Below the pieces are notes generated by a model. The model saw only the letters and a list, made by a program, of their open reading frames with translations. It did not search any database and was not told where the DNA came from. A stretch of DNA of 64,000 bases from Acanthacorydalis orientalis (taxonomy: Eukaryota; Arthropoda; Insecta; Megaloptera; Corydalidae), in assembly GCA_034766995.1 (NCBI GenBank), contig CM068317.1, forward strand, positions 7,582,501 through 7,646,500, given 5' to 3'. Below, one piece after another: positions 37,640 through 50,101 of this stretch (positions are counted from its first letter, which is position 1; each line of letters begins with the position of its first letter). Position numbers and translations under genes: made by a program.

Positions 37640-38300
37640 ATTATACCATGCACAGTCTTAAACATTACAATTTCGAGGTTGTGAACAATTTCACATATCT
37701 TGGGTTAAACATAACCAGTGACAATGAGGAATCTTAAAAAGTTCAAAAAAACGAATAGTAGCAGCAATTAGAACATATTTCGCGTTCTTTCGCGCATAAA
37801 GAAATCCAAAAATGTGCATAGGAAGACCATAATCCAACTGTGTAATGTGTTATCTTATGGATATGAAGCGAAGATTGTCAGCTAATGTCGCAAAAATGAC
37901 GGACACCGTCTACAGAAGAATATTGAAAAGAACTTTGGGCCAGTAAGCTATGGAATTGTATGAAGAATATGCTATAACATTTAATTACATAAAGTCTATA
38001 ATAAACTAAAACTATCGATCTTTATAAAAATGATCCACCTGCGATGAACAGGTCAAATTGAGCGGATGCCGGACTGAAGAGTACCAAAAAGAGCATTGGA
38101 TAGACAACCAGGCGGAAGAAGACTTGTGAGAAAATCAAGACTCAGATAGATAGATAATGTAGAGAAGGATGCAATGGAACTGTTGGGAGTATGGAACTGG
38201 AGGACTTACAGGCAAAGAGGTGTCTAGAGAAAGAAAATTTAGGGAGCGAAGGCTCGATTTGGGCTGTGGCGCCATCAAAGAAGAAGTAGTATTAAACATC
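37640..38300 (+). pseudogene. Non-LTR retrotransposon 3' end (reverse transcriptase C-terminal part)
   Basis: A decayed 3' part of a LINE of the type annotated as endonuclease/reverse transcriptase. Readable blocks in shifting frames are YNFEVVNNFTYLGLNI and then LCNVLSYGYEAKI. After these come MTDTVYRRILKRTLG, GQIERMPD-stop-RVPKRALDRQ and PGGRRLVRKSRLR. The end is IDNVEKDAMELLGVWNWRTY. These match the family's FEVVDxFTYLGS, LTYGSEAW and GGRRSVGRPRLRWID order. Stops and indels show it is dead. The 3' end reads AAAGAAGAAG and then passes into a (TA)n(TG)n microsatellite. The frame at 38169-38393 is part of this tail. The 5' region is missing or unrecognisable before ~37640. Confidence 0.75.
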
Positions 38301-38306
38301 CCTCGA

Positions 38307-38310
<4 letters not shown>

Positions 38311-38356
<46 letters not shown>

Positions 38357-38379
38357 GTGTGTGTGTGTGTGTGTGTGTA
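38311..38379. repeat. (TA)n(TG)n microsatellite at the LINE 3' end
   Basis: A TA array passes into TG units. It follows the retrotransposon's 3' end within about 15 bases and may have grown from its tail. Confidence 0.9.
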
Positions 38380-38653
38380 TCTGTACAGAATAGTAACACC
38401 CGTCATATACTTATCGCTTTAATTTCATATTAAATACAGATATAGAAAAAGTCTTACGTCTATGTGCTCATGTATCTGTTATACATGTAATATTGATCCA
38501 CGCTACCATTTTCTATACTTGAACATTTAGTAGAATTTAATGTTTTCACTTTAAAGCTATGATTATTCTGGTTGAGGTAAGAGAAAGTAAATATTGTTTG
38601 ATAAAAATCATACTTACTGAATACCCGTAAAATATAATATAAATGTTGACATG

Positions 38654-38716
<63 letters not shown>

Positions 38717-39341
38717 ATGTATATACAATCGAGTGGGTATATCTGTTATGCATGTTTACATTTTTAATTAAAATATAAATAAAATGATTGTTTCTACAAC
38801 CAATTAAAATGTGTATTCTAATTAAAAAAATAACAATGACAGTTTAATTGCAAATGTTCTACACATCTGCACTACATTTAATTATAAATTTCATTTAAAC
38901 ATGTAATACAAATATTTTCAACCTATTGCAGACACTGAATGAAATCTGTTGTTAATAAGATAATATATTCTCATTGCAGAAACTCAAACTTCATTAACAT
39001 TCAAAACTAATGTAGAAATAAATAGTTGTTTGGAAAATTAATAGTTTTCGTGACATGACATTTAAATTAACTGTACACTACATACATTTCAAATAATTAT
39101 TTTATTGTAATAAAAAGTGTTGGTTGTCTATTATTCCGATATTTTTATTAAAATAGATCTGACAGCATGAATTGGTATACAATTGCGACCACAACAGCGA
39201 CGCACGAATAAGTAACAGTGTAATATGATTTTCATTTAATTATTTCACAAAGACATTTCTAACATTTACGAGTTAACTATTTGCACGAAGATCATAGAAA
39301 GAGGAGCACAGAAACGGAAATTGCATGTTCAAACACACGTA

Positions 39342-39412
<71 letters not shown>

Positions 39413-41955
39413 GTGTTTGTGTCTATGTGTGTATAGTACTGTAGACAAACAATAACAATAATCAACTTTATACATTGTATTGTTGAGGATATAACAGAAA
39501 CAATAAATTTCAGTGAACTTCCATTCTTCGTCTATCATTTGTAAAATAATTAATTTCAAATGACATATATTTATAAAATCAATCATTTTATGCTTTATAT
39601 ACATCATACTAAATTAATAATTTGTTTGCTAATTGTTAAATACATGTATAAGGTAGTTAGAAATTAAATTTGGCAAGATGTTATTTTAAATAAAAAAAAA
39701 TAATGTAAAATGTATATATTGATTTTCCGAAAATTAATCATTGACTTTACACATTTAATAATAAATGAATAATATAAAATTTTAATAATAATGAATAACA
39801 ATTATTTTAATAACAACTAACATTTAGTATTATGTAGACATAATATTTGCAAGACAAATGTCTTATCATAAATTATTTTAACTTTATAACAGATAGCAAG
39901 AACTTGAACCCTAATTCTACCAAGTTTATTTTTGAATCACATCCTTGCTTTGGAACTAAAATACAAATAAATTTATTTCGTAAGTACGGTAGTGTGTACT
40001 TTGTTATTTATTGTTTTTTTCTCTGCAAAAAGAAAAACATATATATTTTATTGTAAATATAGGTATTTTCACTGCTATGATGTGATTTAGAGACACATTA
40101 TAGAGAAAAAAAAAACATTTTCTTGAAATTAATTGTTTTCTTGCCATCAGTAATGTAATATTATTTTTTATTAATATATCTATTTTTATATAGATTTATT
40201 TTCATTATTTTTAAATGATACTAATATAAACAATATTATAAAATACACGTATTTACAAATTATTAACAACCTGGACCCGAAATGAAAACTAGCAAACAGA
40301 ATACTTTTTTTCGTTCATAGGATTACTAAAAAGTATCGAAAAATGAAAATAGTGTACTGTTTTTTTTCTGGAATTTTATAATCAACTGTTTATAAATCGC
40401 AACTACATGTAAAATAGATTTTTTGCTTTGTTGCTCTATCCTTTGTATTTTAATCACAAGCTAATTCGTTTTATATGTTAGTTCAAAATAAATTTGTCAT
40501 CAATTTTAGATATTTGGGATCATAAAAATACAAAAATACTGCATCTTAGATGATACTTTGCTGTAAACAAATAATAAGTATGAGTTGGTGGTCATCAATT
40601 GTTGTTTCAATATTTCTAATTTTAATTTCCAGCATTAATGATTTTAATCCTACCACTAACAACACTTTTTTTCTTTCAATAACATTTTTTGTTTGATTTT
40701 TCGTTCTTAAAATATCACAGTACAAAAGTTAAATTGATTTTTTTAAATAATTATTTTTCAGGCCAAATAAACAAATTTTTCATTTATGCACTGTATGTAA
40801 GGTTATATAGTTATAGTTAAATTTAGTAAAATAATCAGATAGGTTTAAATATCATCAAAACATATAGTTTTAAATGATATTCGACAGACTGTATATATTT
40901 CAGTTTTCGTTAGACAAATCTTTCAAAATTATTACCTAATTCTCTGTTTAGAAACAATTATATTATTTGGAAAAAGAAGAAAGCAATGAAATGGGAACAA
41001 AAATCCTCACAAACAGTTAAAGACCAAATTACTATACACTTACTGAATTCTAGAAAACTGAGTTCAAAAAGGAATGTATTTTTAAAACCAAACTTTTATT
41101 AATTTTTTCTTTTATATTCTATGAACATATTTTCTGTGTAACTATTAATTAATTAAAAATTAGAAAATTAGGTTCTGATATCTTTGATACCCGTATAAAG
41201 AAGTACTACAAATTATAAATGTCTTCCATTTTAAAACTCTCAAATAACAAATTTATTTCCAAAGTTATGTCAAATGCAATAACATATGTCAAGATAAGTA
41301 ACATGATAAAAATAATATCATGATAATTCATCTAGGCACCAGAAATTTTGATTTTTTAATTAGTTTATACACAAAATATAATATGTAATATAAGAACTCA
41401 AGAAATATTTACTACTTTAAAAACCTCTTCATGAAACTTATTAATGACTGCAATATTTATTTTAAAAAATTACAAAAATAAACATTTCAAATAAAAACGT
41501 AATTAAAGTAAATATAATTTTCTCTTATTTTTGTTTAAAATCCGTTCAAACAACATTCATTTTTGACTAATGTTATCTATCAGAACATTTAACATCCATC
41601 TATTCAAATAAATACATTGAATTGAACACAATTCGTGTATCCATTGTAAATAATGAAAAATGTAATTGAAAACAACATTTCAGTAAATAAACAATAAAAT
41701 TCAATATCCATTACTAGTTTTTCATTGTCTATAAATCACAAATATTTTATTCAATAAAGTACTATTTTTGAAAATCAAAAATATCGTTACCAAACAGTAT
41801 TCATAAATAATAAAAAAATCAATCTGAACTAAAATTGCATATTAAATTACTAATATAGTTATATTTTTTCATATTCAATATCCATTTATTTTCATTTTGT
41901 CATTTTTTTAATAATCGACAGAAATATAATTCTACACACACACGCACACACACAT

Positions 41956-42004
<49 letters not shown>

Positions 42005-43511
42005 CATCTTGTCAGCATAACCAGTTTACTATTTTGATTATTTATTCATGACAATATCATAAACGTATTCATAACTCATAATTTTACGATATTTGATTGG
42101 CTGTAAAATGTATATACGATTTAATATTTTAAGATCCTAATAATGCGAATGGCATAACTTAATGCTCACTTGAACAGTTGTTAAAGATAATCTTAATAAA
42201 CTTGACCATAATGAGTCGTAAATAAATCCTTGTTTAGAGGGTCTTGAATATAACATGGAACCATGTTACACTTCATATAAGCACAATGTTAAGCCATTAT
42301 ATATTCGAAAGTTATCTGATGTCGTTCATTGCTAAGGTGGCAGAGGTACATAATATATCTGGAGACAGTAATTTGCTTCATATAGGGATTTCATGTTAAA
42401 CTATACCTTCTTCACATACTAAAGCAATCCTGGTGACTTGGTGTTGCGATACGTAAGGGTTACAAGTTTAGTGGTTTGTACTTGTTACAAGTTTAGTAAA
42501 ACGTTCGGTTTTGGTTACTGAGTTTTGGTCTTCGAATCAAATGTTTTAATTGAATCAGTGACTTTGTACTTTCGTTGTTACTAGTTTAATTCAATGTAAA
42601 TAAAAAATTAGTTTCAGATTACAACTAAAAATATTCTCAAATATAGATGACTATAAGAAAATTAGTTCACTGGAAAGGATTTTCTCGTAGAAATATTAAA
42701 TCAGACAAATATATACCTTAATAAATGAAAAAATTATATTATTTATAACATCTTTTAAAATGATTTTATTTCAAATGTTTAATTAAATATTATAAAAAAA
42801 ACATTTCAAATAGCTTAATTACGATGACATTTGAAAAGAATACGATAAGTTTAGAAAACAATCCCATTGATTCAGTATTTTAATCGTTTAAAATATAATT
42901 AGCTTGCTAAGTATCGACTCTTAAAAGATATTAATCATTTCTGAAAAGAAAACAATTCACCAAAAATGAATATAATAAAAATACTTGACCATTAAATAAA
43001 TGTTATTCTTATAAAATGATTATCTTTTTTTTGGAAAATTTCAGAACTACAGTATACTTGAATGAAATTGAGATCATAATATAATATATGAAGAATCACC
43101 CTTTTTAATCTTTCTATTTGAAGAACTGTACTTAAAATATTTAAAAGAATAAAATAAATAGTATTTTGTAAAGAATACTTCTTCATTTACACTCTTTTTT
43201 CACACTCTTTTTGAATCCTGGTATCTCAATTTCCTTTTTAGCCTACTTCTTCCTCTGGATTTTTTTTACAATTCTATCATACATGATTCTTTACAAGTGA
43301 TAATCCAATTGTTCGTGTGATCAGCTATTTTTCTTTCAACTTAAATATTTTCAGTTCATTTTTAATATCTGTATTTCTTTTTATGTACCATCTTTTATCT
43401 CTCAATTTTGTATCTATGTTTGGTCCGCCCTCATTATCGTATACATTTCGTTGACATATAAAGAATGAATGATTATCATTTTGTTTGACAAAATTGTATC
43501 ACAGTGAATCA

Positions 43512-43570
43512 TGAGTCAACGGTATTTACACCTGACACTCAAAGTGCGAACGCACTAGACACATGAGTCA
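43512..43570. promoter_or_regulatory. Pair of AP-1-type TGAGTCA sites
   Basis: TGAGTCA occurs at 43512-43518 and 43564-43570, each inside CATGAGTCA, 52 bases apart. Between and beside them lie a small GTGCG-AA-CGCAC palindrome and a GTGTTG/CAACAC hairpin. Binding is inference from the consensus only. Confidence 0.3.
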
Positions 43571-44165
43571 CAGTGTTGTGTTCAACACGAGCACATGTTT
43601 GTAAAATGTTATCAGGGCTTCTTGATAGATTTTATTCTTAAGTGTTTACATTTAAACACACAAAATATATTGTAGTCTATAATACTGAATTCACTTTCTC
43701 AAATAAGTTTTAATTATCAAACGGAACCCACTTTTTTCATTAACATGTTCAATAATTGATCAATCTTATAATTGTATATTTAGATAGCAACATGATCATC
43801 CTAAAACAGTAACTTGTAGAAAAATCTGTTTACAGTATGTAGAAAAAAATTAGTCTGTACCTATTATAATTTACCTGAAGATAATAGAACCACTGTTTAA
43901 ATGCATCTAAGTCTTTATTAATATAGTCAATCATTAAATAGTTCAATTTTTGTCCATAAAAATGTCGAAGTAATTGTAGTAATAGTATTTCAAGGATTAA
44001 AAATTTATTTATGAAAAATATATTTTGATTATTAAACATCAAAAATCAAGTAAATGTCATTATAAAACCTTTTTTAGTGTAGATTATTTTATTGAAAAAA
44101 TCTATTCATAAAGTTCATAAAACTATTTTTTCTTTTCATCTTATGTCTGGTTTTTAATACAAATT

Positions 44166-44205
44166 ATATATATATATATACATTATATATATACGAGTAT
44201 ATATG

Positions 44206-44281
<76 letters not shown>

Positions 44282-44303
44282 ATGTATATATATATATATA
44301 ATA
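44166..44303. repeat. Long compound TA microsatellite
   Basis: TA tract of nearly 140 bases with a few TATG and TACGAG interruptions. Confidence 0.95.
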
Positions 44304-44741
44304 CAATATTAAATGTAAATCACTGTTTGGGTTGTCTTCGTTATTTCTGAAAACATAATTTCTTTTACTGTAACATATTCAAGTAGAATTAAAAACTTTC
44401 AATTCTGAACTTATTGTTAATTAATATCTATCTGTCTAAAAATGTCAAGTGTATTATAACTGAGTAGAAAGCATACATTCAAGTGTTCCAGAAAAACTAA
44501 AATCACGAGCGATGCTTTATTAAGATCAGGAGTAAAAACAAACAATTATAATTTCAAATATAAAAGTTTGACTCATTAAAATGCTATTAAAGTAGAAAAT
44601 TTATCTACATATTACATTGTGTATTTTACTGATACAATATATACAATCACCCACAATACCCACACCTGCACACACACACACGCATACACCTAAAATATAT
44701 ATATATATATATATATATTGAATATACGATTTATTGAAATA

Positions 44742-44794
<53 letters not shown>

Positions 44795-45657
44795 ATCTAA
44801 ATATATGAATCATGTAGTGAAAATTAAAAAAAAATCATTGTTAACATATAATTTGCTTAAAGTAACAGTTTAATGTTTATAAAAAAAGTCATAATATTTA
44901 AACGGTTCAGCAATCAATGAATCGTTCTCCTCTAATATTTTTTTTATTATCTTACTGTTGTATCATGCTACGTCTAATTTGGACTCTTATGCTATTTTAA
45001 AATAGTTTAGTACCACTCTTGGAATATCAGACAACTTGAACATAATTGAAGAGTTGAAAATAATCATTAATAACAAAGAAAATTCATAACAAGAAATACT
45101 CAAAGAGAATAATATAACAATGGATACCCGAGTAAAACAAAATATTCCTTAATAATGTTTCTTAAGAATTCTTACAGTTAAGATATTTTTTTACTAAAAT
45201 TTAATGGTTACTATTTGTCAATAATATATACTAATTTAATAATTACTTCTATTCTTTATGTTACATAATTTTTCTTTCTTGTTTATTTTCGTTTTTATTT
45301 GGATCAATTTAAAAGGTAGTTTGTAGCTAAGCTGGATAAATATTATAGGTATTTATTTCATTTAGATTATAGGTATTTACTTTTTACAATTTAATTTTTA
45401 TAAATAGTATAGGTATTTAATTTTTGCAAGCCTGACTTATGAGGTTATTACATTTATACACAAAGATAAACTTCAGAAAAAATTATATATTTTCAAAAAA
45501 TATACTTACACATAATACTTAAAATACTATATTAGACAAAGTGTCATAAAATATACACAAATGATGAAATTTAAAATAAAATGATTAAAAACATTGTAAT
45601 ACTTAAATTTTTAAAATCAGTTGATTCATAAATCATTATTTCATTTATGTTCACTGG

Positions 45658-45905
45658 TTTATTTTTATACAAAATAGTACAATTTATTACACATTTCTTG
45701 TTAATTAAATAAATTAATAAATTAATTCTATTTATGAAATTTGCCAAATGTATAGAAATATACTATTAGCTTACATTATATTAAATATTATAAATATACA
45801 ATAATAATTAATAATTTCTAATAGTCAAATAGAGTTTGAAAAAAATGGTGTTCAGTTTAATTAAATTCCTATTCTTATCAAATACGAGAATAATTACCAC
45901 CAGAA
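45658..45905 (-). other. Probable 3' UTR of the F-box gene
   Basis: Minus-strand AATAAA signals lie at 45683-45688 and 45658-45663, about 220-250 bases beyond the stop codon. This is a reasonable 3' UTR length. The exact end is unknown. Confidence 0.45.
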
Positions 45906-46816
45906 CTATTTCGTTTTTTTATTGTTAGAATAAGACTGCTTGTTTACATTTGAACGATCACTGTGCTGAATTTGAAGTAATACACCAGCAGCAGCAAACA
46001 TGTCGAATTTTGGTAACGGCATTTCTTGTCTTGAATAGGAAAATCTTCTAGGCGTTCCAACAAATCCTCTCACTGGTGACATTTGATATATTGGATTCGT
46101 GTCATTTGAACGATTGTACAATGGACTTGAATTTACAAGTCTTGAATGAATATGTCGGTCATGTGACGTCTTGAAAACACAAATTCTGTTTCTTAGAATA
46201 CTTTCTGAATAACATAAATAATGCCATGTTGGGCTTGTTTTCGAAGCGTTGACTAATGATTCTTCGTCTAAATATCTAAAAAATAAACAAATATTTTTAT
46301 ATCATAATATATTTAATATTCTTAAATTAATAAATATTCATAAATGTCTATCATTCTTTGAATCTACTACCATTATTTAGTGTCATTATTCCTTTATCAT
46401 TTATTGTATAATATTTTTTATTCTTATCATCGAGTAATTATTGATCTCTTTATTTTTTTGTACACCAAAAAATCCAGTATGTTTGATAGATTGAAATAAA
46501 TATAATTGATTTTATTTTATAAAACATTAGATTAAAAATACAAATACTTATCCAGTTGTTTATAAATATCTTCCTGGCTTTAATGTGGGAAATATTCTGA
46601 AATACTCTGCATGTGCATTTATTTTATTATTTAAAATAATATTGATAATAATAATTTACTTAAAATATTAAATAGTACAAAATGTCATATGTTATGAAAT
46701 ATAATTTAGACACTTTTTACTTACCGTAAAATAAAACAAGATATTTCTTCGGGCAAGTGACATAAAATGTCTATTTTGCCTGTTTCTTCTATCGAAAAAT
46801 CAAAAATACTATACAT
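45906..46816 (-). CDS. Two-exon gene for a 153-aa F-box protein
   Basis: Exon 1 (46725-46816) starts at an ATG in good context (CAGAAAATG) and ends at CG/GTAAGT. Exon 2 (45906-46275) begins after TTTATTTTTTAG and ends in TAG; the intron is 449 bp (46276-46724). The junction falls inside an Arg codon and restores one frame. A second AG eight bases into exon 2 would break that frame. Residues about 17-58 form an F-box: HLPEEISCFILRYLDEESLV, then NASKTSPTWHYLCYSESILR. This fits the consensus LPxExxxxIxxYLD..dLxxAs.vsxxW. The family links Skp1-Cullin1 ubiquitin ligases to substrates. The tail (60-153) has no known substrate-binding repeat, but it carries SPVR (Ser97) and TPRR (Thr105), both full CDK consensus sites. 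A Lys/Asn-rich end (SNNKKTK) follows. The protein is short for the family and I cannot name an orthologue. A missed upstream exon is possible but not needed. Confidence 0.8.
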
Positions 46817-47738
46817 TTTCTGCGTCCAAACTTGAAAATTAATCGAAAAAATTATAAATATGACTCTCCGAATATTTCAACTAACAAATTCTAACTAAGA
46901 GCAAATATCACATCTTGGCCTTAATATAGAAGAAACAGGTAAAGCGATTATCAAACTACAACCTTTATGGTCAAGACCTTATCCATAAAATGGATTGTTA
47001 ATATTGAAATTCTGTATCTTATTTGTGTAATAATAATATGAATTGATTTAATGACACAAACATATTGACATGAATCAAAAAAATCTTTTATATTATGTTT
47101 ACAATTCAAATAAACTTTCAGGTTATTCCTCAGGTAAATTAATAACGGCTATATATTTTGCATCATTTCGTATTTAAATTCAATAATGTATAAACATTTA
47201 GTTTGTTTTACGGTTATTCTGTATTTATGTATATCTATCTGTATATAGAAATATATTTATTAATGTTTATTTATATATATATATATATATATAATAGATT
47301 TGTCAGAAAGTTGCTCACTGATTTGTATTTACTGTTATTAATTTTAAACTATCAAATACTAGACAACTAAATTAAATTTCAAATTGAAGTATATTTTATA
47401 GAATTTTTTTCATACTGATTTGTAGACATGAGTTCCATTATCCCCCCACTCCTCACACAAGTACTGGTATGAATTTAAATTTCATCTCTTTCAATTAACC
47501 TATGCATTATCCTTTCAGGTAATATCACATATACTTCCATTCAAATTCTATGTATCAGATCTTCTAATGACTGCAACTTGTTTATTAAAACTATTCCATT
47601 ATTATAAATAACACTATAATAATCATTCTGTTATTGAACTGCGTCTAATGGCAATATACGTAGCCAAATTTTCAGATAATGCGACTCAGAAAATATTGAT
47701 TTAAAAACTGTATAGTAACTGATGCTTCATATGTGTGG

Positions 47739-47780
<42 letters not shown>

Positions 47781-48324
47781 GTTATTATTCATGTAAAATA
47801 CATATATAAAATATCTTTGGTATGTAAACATGATATATTATCAAAAAAATTGAATAAAATTACATTAATTTTTATTCTAAGGTATAACTCTAAATTGTAT
47901 CCGGTTTGAATTCTATTAAAACTTAACCATTCACATCTTTCATTGAAACCATTTTAAAAACTTTCTTTAATTAGTATGAACTTTTTAAAGCAATTAGTGG
48001 TAAGTTTTTCCTAAAAGTTTTAATCGTCTGTTTGTTGAAATCGATAGTTTAAATAAGTTGATTATGAGAGATGAAATCAAAATTTTAAATGAGCTTATAA
48101 AAGAACATGAATAGAACCAAATACAGATTTATTATTACTGAAGGTTTTTTTGTTATAAAATGAATAATACATGAAAAATGTTATATTTCATATAATTGAG
48201 TTCATGCTAATTGAGATTGTGTCTCTATTAAGAGAAAGAATACTTTGTAACAAAAATATGTAGTCAAATTAAATTTAGTTAATATTATATTTATGATATT
48301 GTAAAATAAATATTATGTTTCATT

Positions 48325-48373
<49 letters not shown>

Positions 48374-49119
48374 ATATATGTATATATACATATTGCATAT
48401 ATATATATATATATATATATATTCATATGTACTTTAATAATTATTAAATTACATTTTTCTGATAAAAAAATCCAAGAATTGAAAATCAAACCTCTATTTC
48501 CAGTATTTAAACAGATTTATTAGATGTATATAAATACTTATATGTATATATAATATATATATATATATATATATTACATTCATTAAATACTGTAAATATA
48601 AGATAAATATATTACATAAGACTGAACGAGCACATAATTATATATTTATGGGTTAAGAATAAATGATTTTAATTTATAATTTGGAAGGAATGTTTATTTT
48701 TTTTAAAAAAGAAAACATTCAATATTAGTAATTATTTTATTTTTAATTTCTTGAAACTTTGTTAGTTATTCTTGGGTTATGTTATAACTACATTCTTTAT
48801 ACGTCTAAAAGTTAATCCGTTTTTGATATTTTTGAAAATTAATAGTATCTTTAACTTAAAATGTTGGTTTCACGTTAGATGTTTTTGTTATTTTGTACAT
48901 TGTATGGTATAATAATATATACGAACTTATAAAAATATACAGTAATCAATTATTTATTATGCTAAAAAAATCTGAGTATCATTTAATATTTCATAAATAA
49001 TTTTCAAATTCTCACAAATTACAAAACAATCTGATCATACTGTTCACTAATTGGTTATCATTTCAATAAATGATTGTGCAAATTGGGACAGTAAGGTCTT
49101 ATTTATAATATAAGAACAA
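46817..49119. other. AT-rich DNA upstream of the F-box gene
   Basis: The first 100-150 bases upstream of the F-box ATG are probably its 5' UTR or promoter, with no clear TATA box or initiator. TA arrays lie at about 47271-47293, 47742-47773, 48327-48370, 48398-48422 and 48548-48573. No other gene was found. Confidence 0.5.
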
Positions 49120-49800
49120 TCTGAAAAGTTCGCGACCTGATAATGAAAGATTGTATTTATCTTCTTGAAATTATTACACTTTTATTTTCAAATAATCGCC
49201 CTGAAATACAACACACTTTTTTCCAACAATAATCCAGTATTTTTGTCCTATCCTGAAAGTCTAACATCTCAAGGGATTAAAAATATCCCTTACTACTTCT
49301 TTCTGCTCATTATTTGAAAAAATTCTGCGATTTTTTGAGAATAAATGGAAGTAAGACGGAGCTAAATCAGGCGAATGCCGTAGATAGGGTAACAAATCAT
49401 ACTTCAATTCAAATTTGCATTCGATTGCGTTTTTGCTTATTTGTCAGTAAACACGGCATTCACGTTGTTGATAGCTTTTTCACAATTAATTATTCGGTTA
49501 GAATATGAAATATATGTTTATCTGAAATTCCGGCAGCGTTATAACTTTTGAACAGCTTTAATCATCGGGCATTTAAAATAACATCATGCACATTGTTGAT
49601 GATTATTCTGTAGTTGCACTTCTAGGATATCCACTACTTGGTCATTTTTCTAGAATGTACGCCCACGTTCAAAATTGTCAGCCCATTTCTTACATTTTTT
49701 AATGAATTGGCATATCACAAACACATTTTCTGTCTCACTAAAAACTTCCGTTAATGATCAGTTTTTTTTAACAGAAAAATGTATCAATGGACGTTATTCA
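49120..49800 (-). pseudogene. Mariner-type transposase remnant, TCTGAAAAGTT-end lineage
   Basis: The left end reads CAATCTGAAAAGTTCGCGAC, like mariners ending in TCTGAAAAGTTCC. On the minus strand the C-terminal part gives HSPDLAPSYFHLFSKNRR (the third-Asp region, with D replaced by Y in APSD). QKEVVRDIF follows, and the tail is IIVGKKCVVFQGDYLKI. N-terminal remnants such as QFIKKCKKWADNFERGR lie near 49690-49740. The middle is heavily decayed with stops. The frame at 49314-49508 is antisense to it. The right inverted repeat was not found. Confidence 0.65.
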
Positions 49801-50101
49801 ATTTAATTAATTTTAAAAAATCTCTTGGGATAATTTTATTTAAATAGCTGTTTACAATAAGCTATTTAACATATTGACTAGATATTTCGTACCTATTCAA
49901 GACACAATTATGGCAATACAATGCAGCAGAAATTTCATACATAGTACTGACATTTAAATTTCCGATCACGATATTTTTAAATTATCCGTGCATCTCCACG
50001 ATATAAAATAATATAAAAATGATATTCAGAATAATAAAATGTCAATTATTGAATACATTTGTGAAGAAAAATAATATTTGGTTCTTAAGGAAATTAATAT
50101 T
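49801..50101. other. AT-rich non-coding DNA
   Basis: About 300 bases between two transposon remnants, with no feature seen. Confidence 0.5.

Larger units (their letters stand above)
38380..45657. other. Long AT-rich non-coding stretch
   Basis: No gene was found over about 7 kb. Microsatellites lie at 38660-38717 (TA/TG), 39345-39420 (TA), 41936-42002 (CA/TA), 44166-44303 (TA, the longest here), 44656-44719 (CA/TA) and 44746-44794 (TA). Frames at 38460, 38546, 39329 and 44601 on the minus strand are translations of these. Frames at 39847, 42992 (minus) and 43830 (minus) show no domain. A less AT-rich stretch at 42220-42550 is unassigned. A possible AP-1 pair lies at 43500-43600. Confidence 0.6.

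Noticed and set aside
42220..42550. Less AT-rich stretch considered as a solo LTR
   Set aside because: No TG...CA ends with a target duplication, no primer-binding site and no second copy in the window.
43190..43450. Possible minus-strand LINE tail (basic Arg/Lys-rich reading)
   Set aside because: Too little matching sequence and no shared 3' end with the two LINE fragments that are clear.
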